Of a stretch of 7,322 bases of DNA, positions 1 through 6,347 are shown piece by piece. Where the stretch lies: the NCBI GenBank assembly GCA_027318525.1, contig DAHVPA010000093.1, forward strand, positions 1-7,322, written 5' to 3'. Below the pieces are notes generated by a model. It was given only the letters and a program-made list of their open reading frames with translations. It was not told the origin of the DNA and searched no databases. The DNA is from Candidatus Cloacimonadota bacterium (GTDB lineage Bacteria > Cloacimonadota > Cloacimonadia > Cloacimonadales > Cloacimonadaceae). Position 1 is the stretch's first letter, and every line of letters begins with the position of its first letter. The position numbers and the translations under genes were made by a program.

Positions 1-751
1 GGGGATTGAGTGTAATGGCGTCGGTGGGACAAACCGTGGTGCATTTTCCGCATTTGATACAGCGCTTGGGAGTGGTGCGGGGATTGCTGTCCGCATGGAT
101 TGCCATCTTGCCGGGAACGGCTGCCATACCCATGCCGACGTTCTTGATAGCGCCGCCAAACCCGGAATTGCCGTGCCCCTTGAAGTGGCTGATAATCAGG
201 AAGCTGTCATAATTGGTGAGGTGGCTTCCTGTGAAAGCTTTGGTGAAGTGCTTGCCCTGATAGGGGAGTTCCAGATCGCTTTCCGAATCGATAATATCAA
301 TCGGCGCAAAAGTAAAACCGTGCTCTTTGGCAAGCTGGATATGTGTGTCTGTCAGGTGCCGCCTGCCCCTGTAAAGGACGTTGGTCTCAATAAAGGTGCC
401 TTTGAGTTGTGTTACGATATCCTGATAAAGGGTGGGCTTGATATAATACTCGTTGCCATCATCGCCAAAGTGGACCTTGACCGCCACCTTGCCTGTAAGT
501 TTGTCCAGATAGGGTGCCAAGACCTTTTGCAGTCCTTCCGGACTGATGTCACTTGTAAAATAGACTGTTGCCTGTTTTGCTTCCACTTTTGCTACTCCTG
601 CATGTAATTTATTGATGAGACATTGCCCTTTACGGTTCGGGCAGTTAAAATAAGTATAAATCAGAAACGCCAGGATGACAAGATAGAGAATGAGCAGAAC
701 GATGAACAAGGTCTTGTTCATCGGCTTTTTGGGTTTGGTTTCCTGTTCCAT
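1..751 (-). CDS. Membrane-anchored DUF362-family 4Fe-4S protein (3' end off window)
   Basis: Reading from ATG at 751-749, 250 codons are open and continue past the left edge, so the C-terminus is missing. Residues 1-13 are Lys-rich, 15-35 form one hydrophobic helix (TLFIVLLILYLVILAF...), and the DUF362 domain starts near residue 62 (VYFTSDISPEGL). Recognisable DUF362 stretches follow: KVAVKVHFGDDGN (88-100), SHFKGHGNSGFGGAIKN (188-204) and a ferredoxin-like cluster motif, CIKCGKCTTVCP (231-242), which should bind one [4Fe-4S]; a second cluster may lie beyond the edge. The precise reaction of DUF362 proteins is unknown; an electron-transfer or redox role is inferred. There is no signal peptidase site after the helix, so it looks like an anchor. 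Lipoprotein or signal-bearing DUF362 proteins exist in clostridia, so export is possible, but positive charge flanks both sides of the helix and topology is uncertain. The start at 751 is supported by AGGA (762-759) 7 nt upstream. An internal GTG (586-584) is also well placed for initiation. Family call confident; function not. Confidence 0.88.
   Translation of the reverse strand, partial: MEQETKPKKPMNKTLFIVLLILYLVILAFLIYTYFNCPNRKGQCLINKLHAGVAKVEAKQATVYFTSDISPEGLQKVLAPYLDKLTGKVAVKVHFGDDGNEYYIKPTLYQDIVTQLKGTFIETNVLYRGRRHLTDTHIQLAKEHGFTFAPIDIIDSESDLELPYQGKHFTKAFTGSHLTNYDSFLIISHFKGHGNSGFGGAIKNVGMGMAAVPGKMAIHADSNPRTTPKRCIKCGKCTTVCPTDAITLNP
584..600 (-). promoter_or_regulatory. Internal Shine-Dalgarno and GTG start candidate in the DUF362 gene
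   Basis: CAGGAG at 600-595 lies 8 nt before GTG 586-584, which is in frame as codon 56 of the DUF362 gene. Initiation here would give a soluble protein beginning VEAKQATVYFTSDI, the usual N-terminal position of soluble DUF362 proteins, without the membrane helix. The site is seen directly; its use is inference. Confidence 0.45.
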
Positions 752-760
752 ATTTTAATC

Positions 761-2017
761 CTAAAAAGGTTCTTTATCGGGGTCCCAGGACCAGATACTG
801 TGATTTTTATCTCCGGCAAAAATGCCTGCTGAGGGATTTTCCATCACCTGCATTAAGCTGGAATAGGCTGGTTCTTTGTATGATAGGGAGTAATAATTTG
901 CACTGTTGAGTGTTGAGGTGGGAAGGAAAGTGAAATTATTGAACTTCTCGCTTGTATGGTCAAAAGTGAAATCTGCACCGGCAGGACCGGGTTCTTTGTA
1001 ACCGTAGGCGACATCTGCCTGGGCATTTCCCCAAAACAAGTTAGACCTGATTTCAGCCAAACTGTCCGGAGCGTTTATCCAGATGCCTACGAGAGGTGCC
1101 ACCCACTGTTTTTCTTGTCCTGACTGGTTAATCACGTTGCCAATGATTTGCATATGGGCAGTGTAGTCCCAGAGTGCGATTCCGACATTGCCACAGCGGC
1201 GGACTTCATTGTTCTGGCAGAGTATATCGCTGTTGCCGGAAGCGATGATACCCCAGCCCCGCACATCTCTGACCAGATTGTTGTAAACGTATACGGTGGA
1301 TGTTCCGAACGAGCCAATGCCTTTCCAATAGTGATGAATGACGTTGCGGGCAATGTCAGCATTTGCATTCCAGGTGATGCCAATTCCTGCACCTCTGCCA
1401 TTATAAATCAGGTTGTCATAAATACAGGCTTTGGCTTTTCTGTATAAAGCGATACCGTCCCAGCTATTATCACGGATGACATTGTTGTGGAGGTAAAGGT
1501 CAGCTCCTTCCCTGCCGCAGATACCGATGATGCCTGCAATGGTCTTACTGAAGTCACCCTGGTTGTTCTCGATGATGCAGCCGGTGATTTCCATATCGGA
1601 ATGCTTTACTACAATAGCTCCGCTGGTGGCATTGCCATCCTGGTTGCGGATACCGTCCGAAATGGTCAGGTCTTTAATCAAAACTTCAGGGCAGTGCTCA
1701 ATAAAGATACCATACCCGGCATGGGTTCTAATGATGGTCTTGCGCCTGTCTGTGCCGATGAGCTTGATATTTTTTCCGACCAGATGCAGTCCAGTGGTGA
1801 CTGTAATCATGCTGTCAGGATTGAGGGCATTGCCCAGGGTTGAATCTGTAACAGAGATGGGAGTCAGGTCATAAGAACCGGGTTTGAGAGTAATAGTCAG
1901 GTTCTTTTCAATGCCGTTAACTGCAGCGTAAAGCTCATTTACTGTTCTGACAGTAATACTTTTGCCAAAGAGCAAAGAAAAAGTACAGAGAAAGAACAGG
2001 ACGGTTAATTTTCGCAT
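761..2017 (-). CDS. Secreted right-handed parallel beta-helix repeat protein
   Basis: A complete 418-residue protein. Residues 1-18 (MRKLTVLFFLCTFSLLFG) are a Sec signal peptide, with cleavage probably just before Lys19, so the protein is exported to the periplasm or surface. Residues 20-120 contain the N-terminal entry of the helix (NELYAAVNGI... ITLKPGSYDL), a pattern seen in pectate-lyase-like and NosD-like proteins. Residues 140-330 are PbH1-type coils of about 23 residues with a recurring Asn-hydrophobic turn followed by G-I/W-G-I strands. The last 90 residues (340-418) are rich in Asn, Ser, Tyr and Pro and do not show the repeat. Such folds are found in polysaccharide lyases, surface proteins and carbohydrate-binding proteins. 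I see no clear lyase catalytic set, so the substrate is unknown and enzymatic activity is not claimed. GGGAG (2030-2026) stands 8 nt before the ATG. The DUF362 gene follows after 9 nt and its ribosome binding site overlaps this stop. The plus-strand open frames inside this gene are shadows. Confidence 0.9.
   Translation of the reverse strand: MRKLTVLFFLCTFSLLFGKSITVRTVNELYAAVNGIEKNLTITLKPGSYDLTPISVTDSTLGNALNPDSMITVTTGLHLVGKNIKLIGTDRRKTIIRTHAGYGIFIEHCPEVLIKDLTISDGIRNQDGNATSGAIVVKHSDMEITGCIIENNQGDFSKTIAGIIGICGREGADLYLHNNVIRDNSWDGIALYRKAKACIYDNLIYNGRGAGIGITWNANADIARNVIHHYWKGIGSFGTSTVYVYNNLVRDVRGWGIIASGNSDILCQNNEVRRCGNVGIALWDYTAHMQIIGNVINQSGQEKQWVAPLVGIWINAPDSLAEIRSNLFWGNAQADVAYGYKEPGPAGADFTFDHTSEKFNNFTFLPTSTLNSANYYSLSYKEPAYSSLMQVMENPSAGIFAGDKNHSIWSWDPDKEPF
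1040..1486 (-). repeat. Beta-helix coil repeats with an asparagine ladder (protein repeats)
   Basis: Within the beta-helix protein, Asn residues recur at the same turn of successive coils: residues 179, 202, 225, 247, 270, 294 and 326. The spacings are 23, 23, 22, 23, 24 and 32; the last is longer because of an extra loop (QEKQWVAPL, 301-309). Examples of the aligned coils are NNVIRDNSWDGIAL, DNLIYNGRGAGIGI and NNLVRDVRGWGIIA. Stacked Asn ladders are a known feature of right-handed parallel beta-helices. The repeat exists in the protein; the DNA of the coils has diverged. Confidence 0.75.
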
Positions 2018-2047
2018 AAATCAGGCTCCCAAAGTTTTCACTTGCCT

Positions 2048-2075
2048 TTTTTAAATCGTTTCCAAAAATGGTCAA
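2048..2075 (-). promoter_or_regulatory. Sigma70-type promoter for the beta-helix/DUF362 pair
   Basis: On the minus strand TTGACC (2075-2070) is followed after 16 nt by TAAAAA (2053-2048). The -35 box matches consensus at 5 of 6 positions and the -10 box at 4 of 6. Transcription would begin near 2041, giving a leader of about 24 nt that contains the Shine-Dalgarno GGGAG. The site lies in the 94-nt divergent gap (2018-2111). I could not find an equally good promoter for the plus-strand operon there; TTAAAT at 2051 and 2090 lack convincing -35 partners. Confidence 0.5.
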
Positions 2076-2097
2076 CAGAAAAAAATCCGTTAAATTC

Positions 2098-2102
2098 GAG
2101 GA
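2098..2102 (+). promoter_or_regulatory. Shine-Dalgarno deciding the aminotransferase start
   Basis: GAGGA abuts the upstream ATG at 2103 with no spacer, which could not serve that codon, but stands 9 nt before the ATG at 2112. The start at 2112 (MKLSQRALEIQ) is therefore preferred over the one that adds Met-Val-Leu. Confidence 0.75.
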
Positions 2103-2111
2103 ATGGTGCTT

Positions 2112-3308
2112 ATGAAACTTTCACAACGAGCCTTGGAAATCCAGGCTTCTCCCATCCGTAAGCTGATGCCCTATGCCAATGCAGCCAAAAAGGAAGGCGT
2201 CAAGGTCTATCATCTCAATATCGGTCAGCCGGATATCGAAACACCTAAAGTCATGATGGATGCCTACCACAAATTTGATGAGAAGGTGCTGGCGTATGGT
2301 CCTTCACAGGGTCTGGACGTTTACCGGCACGGGCTGACTCAGTATTACTCCAAACACAACATCTTTGTGAATGAAGATGAAATCATCGTTACGACTGCCG
2401 GTTCTGAAGCTATAGTATTCGCATTATCAGTGGTCTGCAATGAAGGCGACGAAGTAATCGTCCCTGAACCATTTTACACTAATTACAATGGTTTTGCCAC
2501 TATGGCATCCATCAAGCTGAAGCCGCTCACCACCTATGCGGAGAATGGTTTTGCTTTGCCTTCAAGCGATAAAATCGAAGCCCTGATCACTCCCACAACC
2601 AAAGCAATTTTACTCTGTAATCCCGGCAATCCCACAGGGACAGTTTATTCCGCAGTGGAAATCAAACGCATTGCAGAAATCGCCAAGCAGCACAACCTGT
2701 ATGTGATATCCGACGAAGTGTATAGAGAGTTTGTCTATGACGGGCTGCGGCATTTCAGTATAATGCATGTGCCTAACTTTGAAGAAAACGCCATCCTGGT
2801 GGATAGCGTCTCCAAACGTTACAGTGCTTGCGGAGCACGCATCGGCTGCATTGTTTCCAAGAATAAGGAGCTGATGGTGGCAGTGCTGAAGTTTGCACAG
2901 GCTCGTTTATGCCCGCCCACGGTGGACCAGTTGGCTGCCAACGCTTGTGTTCAGTTGGAAGATTCATATTTAGAAGGGATTCTGGCAGAATATAAGAAAC
3001 GCCGCGATCTGGTATTTGATGAACTGCAGAAAATCGAAGGCTGCATCTGTGTCAAACCGCAGGGAGCTTTTTATATCGTTGCCAAACTTCCCATCAAGGA
3101 TGCTGAAGACTTTATCATCTGGCTGCTCAAAGAATACAGAGTAAGCAACGAAACAGTGATGGCAGCTCCGGCAGAAGGCTTTTACGCCACAGCGGGACTG
3201 GGCAGAAATGAACTGCGTATCGCTTATATCCTCAACGAAGAGGACTTAACCAAGGCGATGCACATCTTCAGAACCGGTCTGGCAGAATATATCAGGACAC
3301 ATGGCTGA
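2112..3308 (+). CDS. PLP-dependent class I aminotransferase (aspartate aminotransferase family)
   Basis: This is a 398-residue cytosolic fold-type I aminotransferase of normal length for the family. It transfers an amino group from an amino acid, probably aspartate, alanine, aromatic or a similar substrate, to a 2-oxo acid such as 2-oxoglutarate. The substrate cannot be fixed from sequence alone. Diagnostic parts are NIGQPDIETP (near 36-45), the glycine-rich AGSEAI PLP-phosphate region (near 96-101), CNPGNPTGT (169-177) with the PLP-contacting Asn, SDEVY (200-204) with Asp201 for the pyridine nitrogen, the Schiff-base lysine Lys235 in SVSKRYSACGARIG, and Arg369 in NELRIAY, which should bind the substrate carboxylate. 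All key residues are present, so it should be active. It is the first gene of the plus-strand operon, and its last 8 nt overlap the start of the next gene. Amino-acid metabolism next to a two-component pair suggests a nitrogen or amino-acid link, which is inference. Confidence 0.93.
   Translation: MKLSQRALEIQASPIRKLMPYANAAKKEGVKVYHLNIGQPDIETPKVMMDAYHKFDEKVLAYGPSQGLDVYRHGLTQYYSKHNIFVNEDEIIVTTAGSEAIVFALSVVCNEGDEVIVPEPFYTNYNGFATMASIKLKPLTTYAENGFALPSSDKIEALITPTTKAILLCNPGNPTGTVYSAVEIKRIAEIAKQHNLYVISDEVYREFVYDGLRHFSIMHVPNFEENAILVDSVSKRYSACGARIGCIVSKNKELMVAVLKFAQARLCPPTVDQLAANACVQLEDSYLEGILAEYKKRRDLVFDELQKIEGCICVKPQGAFYIVAKLPIKDAEDFIIWLLKEYRVSNETVMAAPAEGFYATAGLGRNELRIAYILNEEDLTKAMHIFRTGLAEYIRTHG
3301..3308 (+). 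other. Stop/start overlap of aminotransferase and kinase-like genes
   Basis: The eight bases ATGGCTGA contain the start codon of the kinase-like gene and, in another frame, the TGA of the aminotransferase gene. With only a weak, closely spaced AGGA (3294-3297) in front, reinitiation by terminating ribosomes is the likely source of translation. Confidence 0.7.
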
Positions 3309-3966
3309 TCTGATAACGGCTCCGGAAATGCAACTGGAGATTCTATCCATGTTTAGAGTGCTGGAAGGATTGATTCATAATATCAATACACCTTTGAACG
3401 TAATCCTGGGTTATTCGCAGCAGCTCAAAAAACAACATCCCGAATTGAATGGACTGGACTATATCACGCAGGCTGGAATTCAAATTGATGACCTTGTGCA
3501 GAGCCTTTCCAGACAACTCGCGCAGAGATTTACCGCTGAAGAGGAAGTCTTTGACCTAAGGCAGTGGGTTCAGGATGAGATGCTGCTGCTCCGAAATATA
3601 CTGGAGATCAAACATTCCATGCATTTTCAGGTTAGTATCCCGGAAACGGAATTACCTGTAAAATCGTCACCATTAATGCTGAGTGTTTTTATAGAAAGCC
3701 TGATGCTGCATATCAGGAGCTGTCCTGAGATTAAAACGGGCAATAATTCTTTTGAGATAAAAGTGCAGGACAATGGAGACACAGCCAGCCTGAGCATCAG
3801 AATTCCACACAGTGAAATGCTCAGGCAAGAACTTCCTGCCTTCCTTGAAGACTTGCTGAACAGAACAACGGCTACCTTTTTACCTGATGCATATCCCAAG
3901 CAAGCTCTCAACCTGAGTTACGACGGCAATCAGGAAATCAGTATATCTTTTCCATGCAGGAGATAG
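3301..3966 (+). CDS. Histidine-kinase-like protein with degenerate ATPase domain (possible phosphotransferase)
   Basis: A short 221-residue cytosolic protein with no membrane helix and no sensor domain. Residues 10-70 form a HisKA-like dimerisation hairpin; the H-box is LIHNINTPLNVILGYSQ with the likely phospho-acceptor His26, Pro31 and Thr30 at H+4. The residue after the histidine, usually Glu or Asp in HisKA kinases, is Asn27. Residues 80-221 follow the ATPase-domain pattern (VFDLRQWVQDEM, then SSPLMLSVFIESLMLHI), but the N-box asparagines are Glu and His, and no G1 (DxGxG) or G2 (GxGxG) box can be found. It therefore probably cannot phosphorylate itself. The layout recalls the phosphotransferases Spo0B and ChpT; a phosphatase or scaffold are alternatives. 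The ATG overlaps the aminotransferase stop (ATGGCTGA), with AGGA only 3 nt upstream, so translation is likely coupled. ATG 3349 has a better Shine-Dalgarno (GGAG, 9 nt) but would cut off the first helix. The regulator gene begins 2 nt after this stop. Confidence 0.75.
   Translation: MADLITAPEMQLEILSMFRVLEGLIHNINTPLNVILGYSQQLKKQHPELNGLDYITQAGIQIDDLVQSLSRQLAQRFTAEEEVFDLRQWVQDEMLLLRNILEIKHSMHFQVSIPETELPVKSSPLMLSVFIESLMLHIRSCPEIKTGNNSFEIKVQDNGDTASLSIRIPHSEMLRQELPAFLEDLLNRTTATFLPDAYPKQALNLSYDGNQEISISFPCRR
3958..3962 (+). promoter_or_regulatory. Shine-Dalgarno deciding the regulator start
   Basis: GGAGA (within AGGAGA) lies inside the last codons of the kinase-like gene, 6 nt before ATG 3969. The upstream in-frame ATG at 3954 overlaps this site and has no good site of its own, so the regulator start is placed at 3969 (MAENRKHRILVVDD). 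Confidence 0.75.
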
Positions 3967-3968
3967 AA

Positions 3969-5372
3969 ATGGCTGAAAACCGAAAGCACAGAATTCTGGT
4001 CGTGGATGACAGTGCGGAAACGCTGGAAATGCTGCAAACTCAATTGCAGACTGATTATCAGGTCAATACAGCCAAATCCATACGCGATGCACGTAACCTG
4101 CTAGAAAAACAGACGTTCCATGTGGCAATCGTGGATCTTGTGCTGGCTGGAGAAAGCGGTCTTGACTTGATAGAAGAAATCAAAAAAAATAAACCATATA
4201 CGTCAGTCATCGCCATCAGTGGTCAAGCCACTATCGAACACGCTGTCACAGCCATGAAGATAGGAGCCAGCGAATTCATAGTTAAACCAATCCGCAACCT
4301 GGACTTGGTCAATATCCAAGTGGAAAAGATCCTGCAAAACCAATGGCTGATTGAAGAAAACCAACGTCTCAATGAGCTAATTCATAAAGAGCTCGATGTC
4401 GGTGCTATAGTAGGCAACAGCCCGCCAATACAGAACATCATGCAAAAGATTCAGAAAATTGCCAAACTGGATACAATCGTTCTAATCACAGGTGATACAG
4501 GTGTCGGTAAAAGCGTATTTGCTGAGTTGATACATAGAAATAGCCCCCGGAAAATGAAGAAGTTTGTATCAGTGAACTGCGGTTCATTAACTGAAACACT
4601 GTTGGAAAGCCTGCTCTTTGGTCACAAAAAAGGTGCTTTCACAGATGCCTGGCGTGATAAGGTCGGGTATTTTCAGGAAGCTTCCGACGGAACGCTCTTT
4701 CTGGATGAAATCACCGAGACTTCTCTCAGCTTTCAGGTAAAACTCCTGAAAGTGATTGAAACCGGTTTATTCAGACAAGTGGGTGGTGACCACGACCAGC
4801 ACTCGGATGCCAGAATCATAGCTGCCACCAACAAAGATATCAAAAGCCAGGTCGAACAAAATCTCTTCCGGGAAGACCTGTTTTACAGGTTGAATGTCAT
4901 CAATATCGAAATCCCCCCACTTAAGGAACGAAAGGATGACATCCGGCTGCTGACCAATGCTTTTGTAAAAGAATTTACTGAAAAATACCATAAGGAAGGG
5001 CTTACTGTTTCTCCTGCTGTAATGAGTATTCTGCTCAATTATGATTGGAAGGGTAATGTCCGCGAATTGCGCAATTCAATCGAACATGCAGTCATTCTCG
5101 CAGAACATTCAGTAGTGCAGCCTGAGGATTTGCCAGATTCCATATCGCAACAAAAGAAATCCGCCGGAATGCCCAATCTGACTGATATGAAATGGTCACA
5201 GGCAAAGGAAGAATTTACCCGGCAGTACCTGATTGAATTGTTTGAAAAGACCGGTGGCAATATCTCAAGTGTTGCTCAGATTTCCGGCATCCCCCGTGAG
5301 AACATCTACCGCAAATGCAAGCAGTATAGTATTGATCCTGCAATCTTCCGATACAGGGAAACTAGCCAATAG
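3969..5372 (+). CDS. NtrC-family sigma54-dependent response regulator
   Basis: A 467-residue three-domain transcription activator. The receiver (about 6-122) has the acidic pair Asp13-Asp14, phospho-acceptor Asp56, Ser84 and Lys106, so it should accept phosphate. A short helical linker (119-143) leads to the AAA+ domain (147-375): Walker A GDTGVGKS (175-182), sigma54-contact loop GAFTDA (222-227; the usual form is GAFTGA), Walker B TLFLDE (242-247), arginine fingers Arg301 and Arg307 in FREDLFYRLN, and sensor II GNVRELRN (362-369). A Fis-type helix-turn-helix ends the protein (about 431-452, NISSVAQISGIPRENIYRKC). Such proteins bind upstream of -24/-12 promoters and use ATP to open the sigma54 complex. 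It follows the kinase-like gene by 2 nt, which makes that protein its obvious partner. The ABC permease genes 32 nt downstream may be co-transcribed; whether they are targets is unknown, and no -24/-12 promoter was found in the gaps of this window. Confidence 0.95.
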   Translation: MAENRKHRILVVDDSAETLEMLQTQLQTDYQVNTAKSIRDARNLLEKQTFHVAIVDLVLAGESGLDLIEEIKKNKPYTSVIAISGQATIEHAVTAMKIGASEFIVKPIRNLDLVNIQVEKILQNQWLIEENQRLNELIHKELDVGAIVGNSPPIQNIMQKIQKIAKLDTIVLITGDTGVGKSVFAELIHRNSPRKMKKFVSVNCGSLTETLLESLLFGHKKGAFTDAWRDKVGYFQEASDGTLFLDEITETSLSFQVKLLKVIETGLFRQVGGDHDQHSDARIIAATNKDIKSQVEQNLFREDLFYRLNVINIEIPPLKERKDDIRLLTNAFVKEFTEKYHKEGLTVSPAVMSILLNYDWKGNVRELRNSIEHAVILAEHSVVQPEDLPDSISQQKKSAGMPNLTDMKWSQAKEEFTRQYLIELFEKTGGNISSVAQISGIPRENIYRKCKQYSIDPAIFRYRETSQ

Positions 5373-5404
5373 ATGCATAACCAATACCTAAACCGGAGCA
5401 CATT

Positions 5405-6337
5405 ATGAAAACCCGCTGGAAAATTTCACCTTACCTATACCTGTTGCCGGCTTTAATTCTGCTGATAGCATTCAGGTTGATACCAATTGTGATGTCCTTT
5501 ATCATCAGTTTCTTTGAATGGACTTTACACGGAACCGGTGATTTTATCGGTCTGCATAATTACCTCAAGCTGTTTAGCGATCCTGAGTTTTGGCAATCAA
5601 TGATGAATACTGTCTGGCTGGTAGTATTTGTAGTGCCGGCAAGCTTGATCTTCTCCCTGATTTTTGCCGTCCTGCTAAATCAGATAAAGACATTGCGTGG
5701 TCTCTTCAGAACCGTGTATTTCCTACCTTATGTTACATCAATGGTCGCTGTGTCAATAGTCTGGAAGATTATCTTTAATGAACAGACAGGTCTGGCCAAC
5801 AAGATGATAGGTTTGGTCGGAATCAATCCCCAGAAATGGCTGGCAGAGGCTCGAGGGATATTCGATATTTTCTTTTCAGGTTTTGGCATAGACCTTCCCA
5901 ACTGGTTGGGTGGACCTTCTCAAGCATTATTTGCAATTATGATTCTGACAGTCTGGAAAAGCCTTGGGTATAACACTATTATCTATCTTTCAGGATTGCA
6001 GAATATCGCTAAAGACTATTATGAAGCTGCTGAAATAGACGGTGCAGGCAAGTTTAAGCAGTTCTTCAAAATTACCCTGCCCCTGGTTTCTCCTACTACA
6101 TATTATGTTCTGATGATGACTACAATAGTCACTTTCCAGGCATTCTCCCAGGTTTATCTAATGACTAATAAAGGTGGACCTCTGGGTACGACCAATCTGA
6201 TTGTCTATTATATCTTCACCAAAGGATTTGACGCTCAGGAGATGGGATATGCCAGTGCGGCTGCTCTGGTCCTCTTTGTAGTAATCCTGGGATTGACCTA
6301 TATCCAGAAACGTCTGGAAAAACTGGTTAATTATTAA
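5405..6337 (+). CDS. ABC sugar transporter permease, MalF/UgpA type (CUT1)
   Basis: A 310-residue inner-membrane protein with about six helices (roughly 10-38, 68-92, 101-124, 172-195, 231-253 and 283-301). The cytoplasmic EAA loop that docks on the ATPase is clear: YYEAAEIDGAGKFKQFFKIT (205-224) followed by LPL. The signature WKSLGYNTIIYLSGLQNI (184-201) and the C-terminal GGPLGTTNLIVYYIF are typical of the carbohydrate-uptake-1 family, which imports sugars, oligosaccharides or glycerol-3-phosphate. The substrate cannot be told. The periplasmic loop between helices 3 and 4 carries about 20 extra residues (147-172, ARGIFDIFFSGFGIDLPNWL) compared with short members; similar longer loops occur in related permeases. 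GGAG (5395-5398) is 6 nt before the ATG. It forms a heterodimer with the next gene's product; binding protein and ATPase are not in view. Confidence 0.93.
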   Translation: MKTRWKISPYLYLLPALILLIAFRLIPIVMSFIISFFEWTLHGTGDFIGLHNYLKLFSDPEFWQSMMNTVWLVVFVVPASLIFSLIFAVLLNQIKTLRGLFRTVYFLPYVTSMVAVSIVWKIIFNEQTGLANKMIGLVGINPQKWLAEARGIFDIFFSGFGIDLPNWLGGPSQALFAIMILTVWKSLGYNTIIYLSGLQNIAKDYYEAAEIDGAGKFKQFFKITLPLVSPTTYYVLMMTTIVTFQAFSQVYLMTNKGGPLGTTNLIVYYIFTKGFDAQEMGYASAAALVLFVVILGLTYIQKRLEKLVNY

Positions 6338-6347
6338 GGGGGACGGC

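Noticed and set aside
595..604. The same 10-mer CATGCAGGAG occurs at the internal DUF362 site (minus strand) and at 3953-3962 before the regulator start
   Set aside because: It is short, contains a Shine-Dalgarno core, and both copies sit just before start codons, so chance plus a shared ribosome-binding role explains it.
95..607. Plus-strand open frame of 170 codons
   Set aside because: It lies antisense to the DUF362 gene, whose minus-strand frame gives clear family motifs and a 4Fe-4S cysteine pattern. It has no ribosome binding site of note and a cysteine-rich, unfamiliar product.
1148..1874. Three plus-strand open frames of 99-118 codons
   Set aside because: They are shadows of the beta-helix gene, which has a signal peptide, a regular coil repeat and a ribosome binding site.
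2051..2095. TTAAAT at 2051 and 2090 as -10 boxes for the plus-strand operon
   Set aside because: Neither has a recognisable -35 box at 16-18 nt upstream, so I do not call a promoter.
3349..3966. Alternative start of the kinase-like gene at ATG 3349
   Set aside because: GGAG at 3336-3339 is well spaced, but starting here would leave His26 only nine residues from the N-terminus and remove most of the first dimerisation helix. The overlapping start at 3301 fits the tight operon better, though this is not certain.
5373..5404. Search for a sigma54 promoter or terminator between the regulator and the first permease
   Set aside because: No GG-N10-GC pattern and no stable hairpin followed by a T run is visible in the 32 nt.
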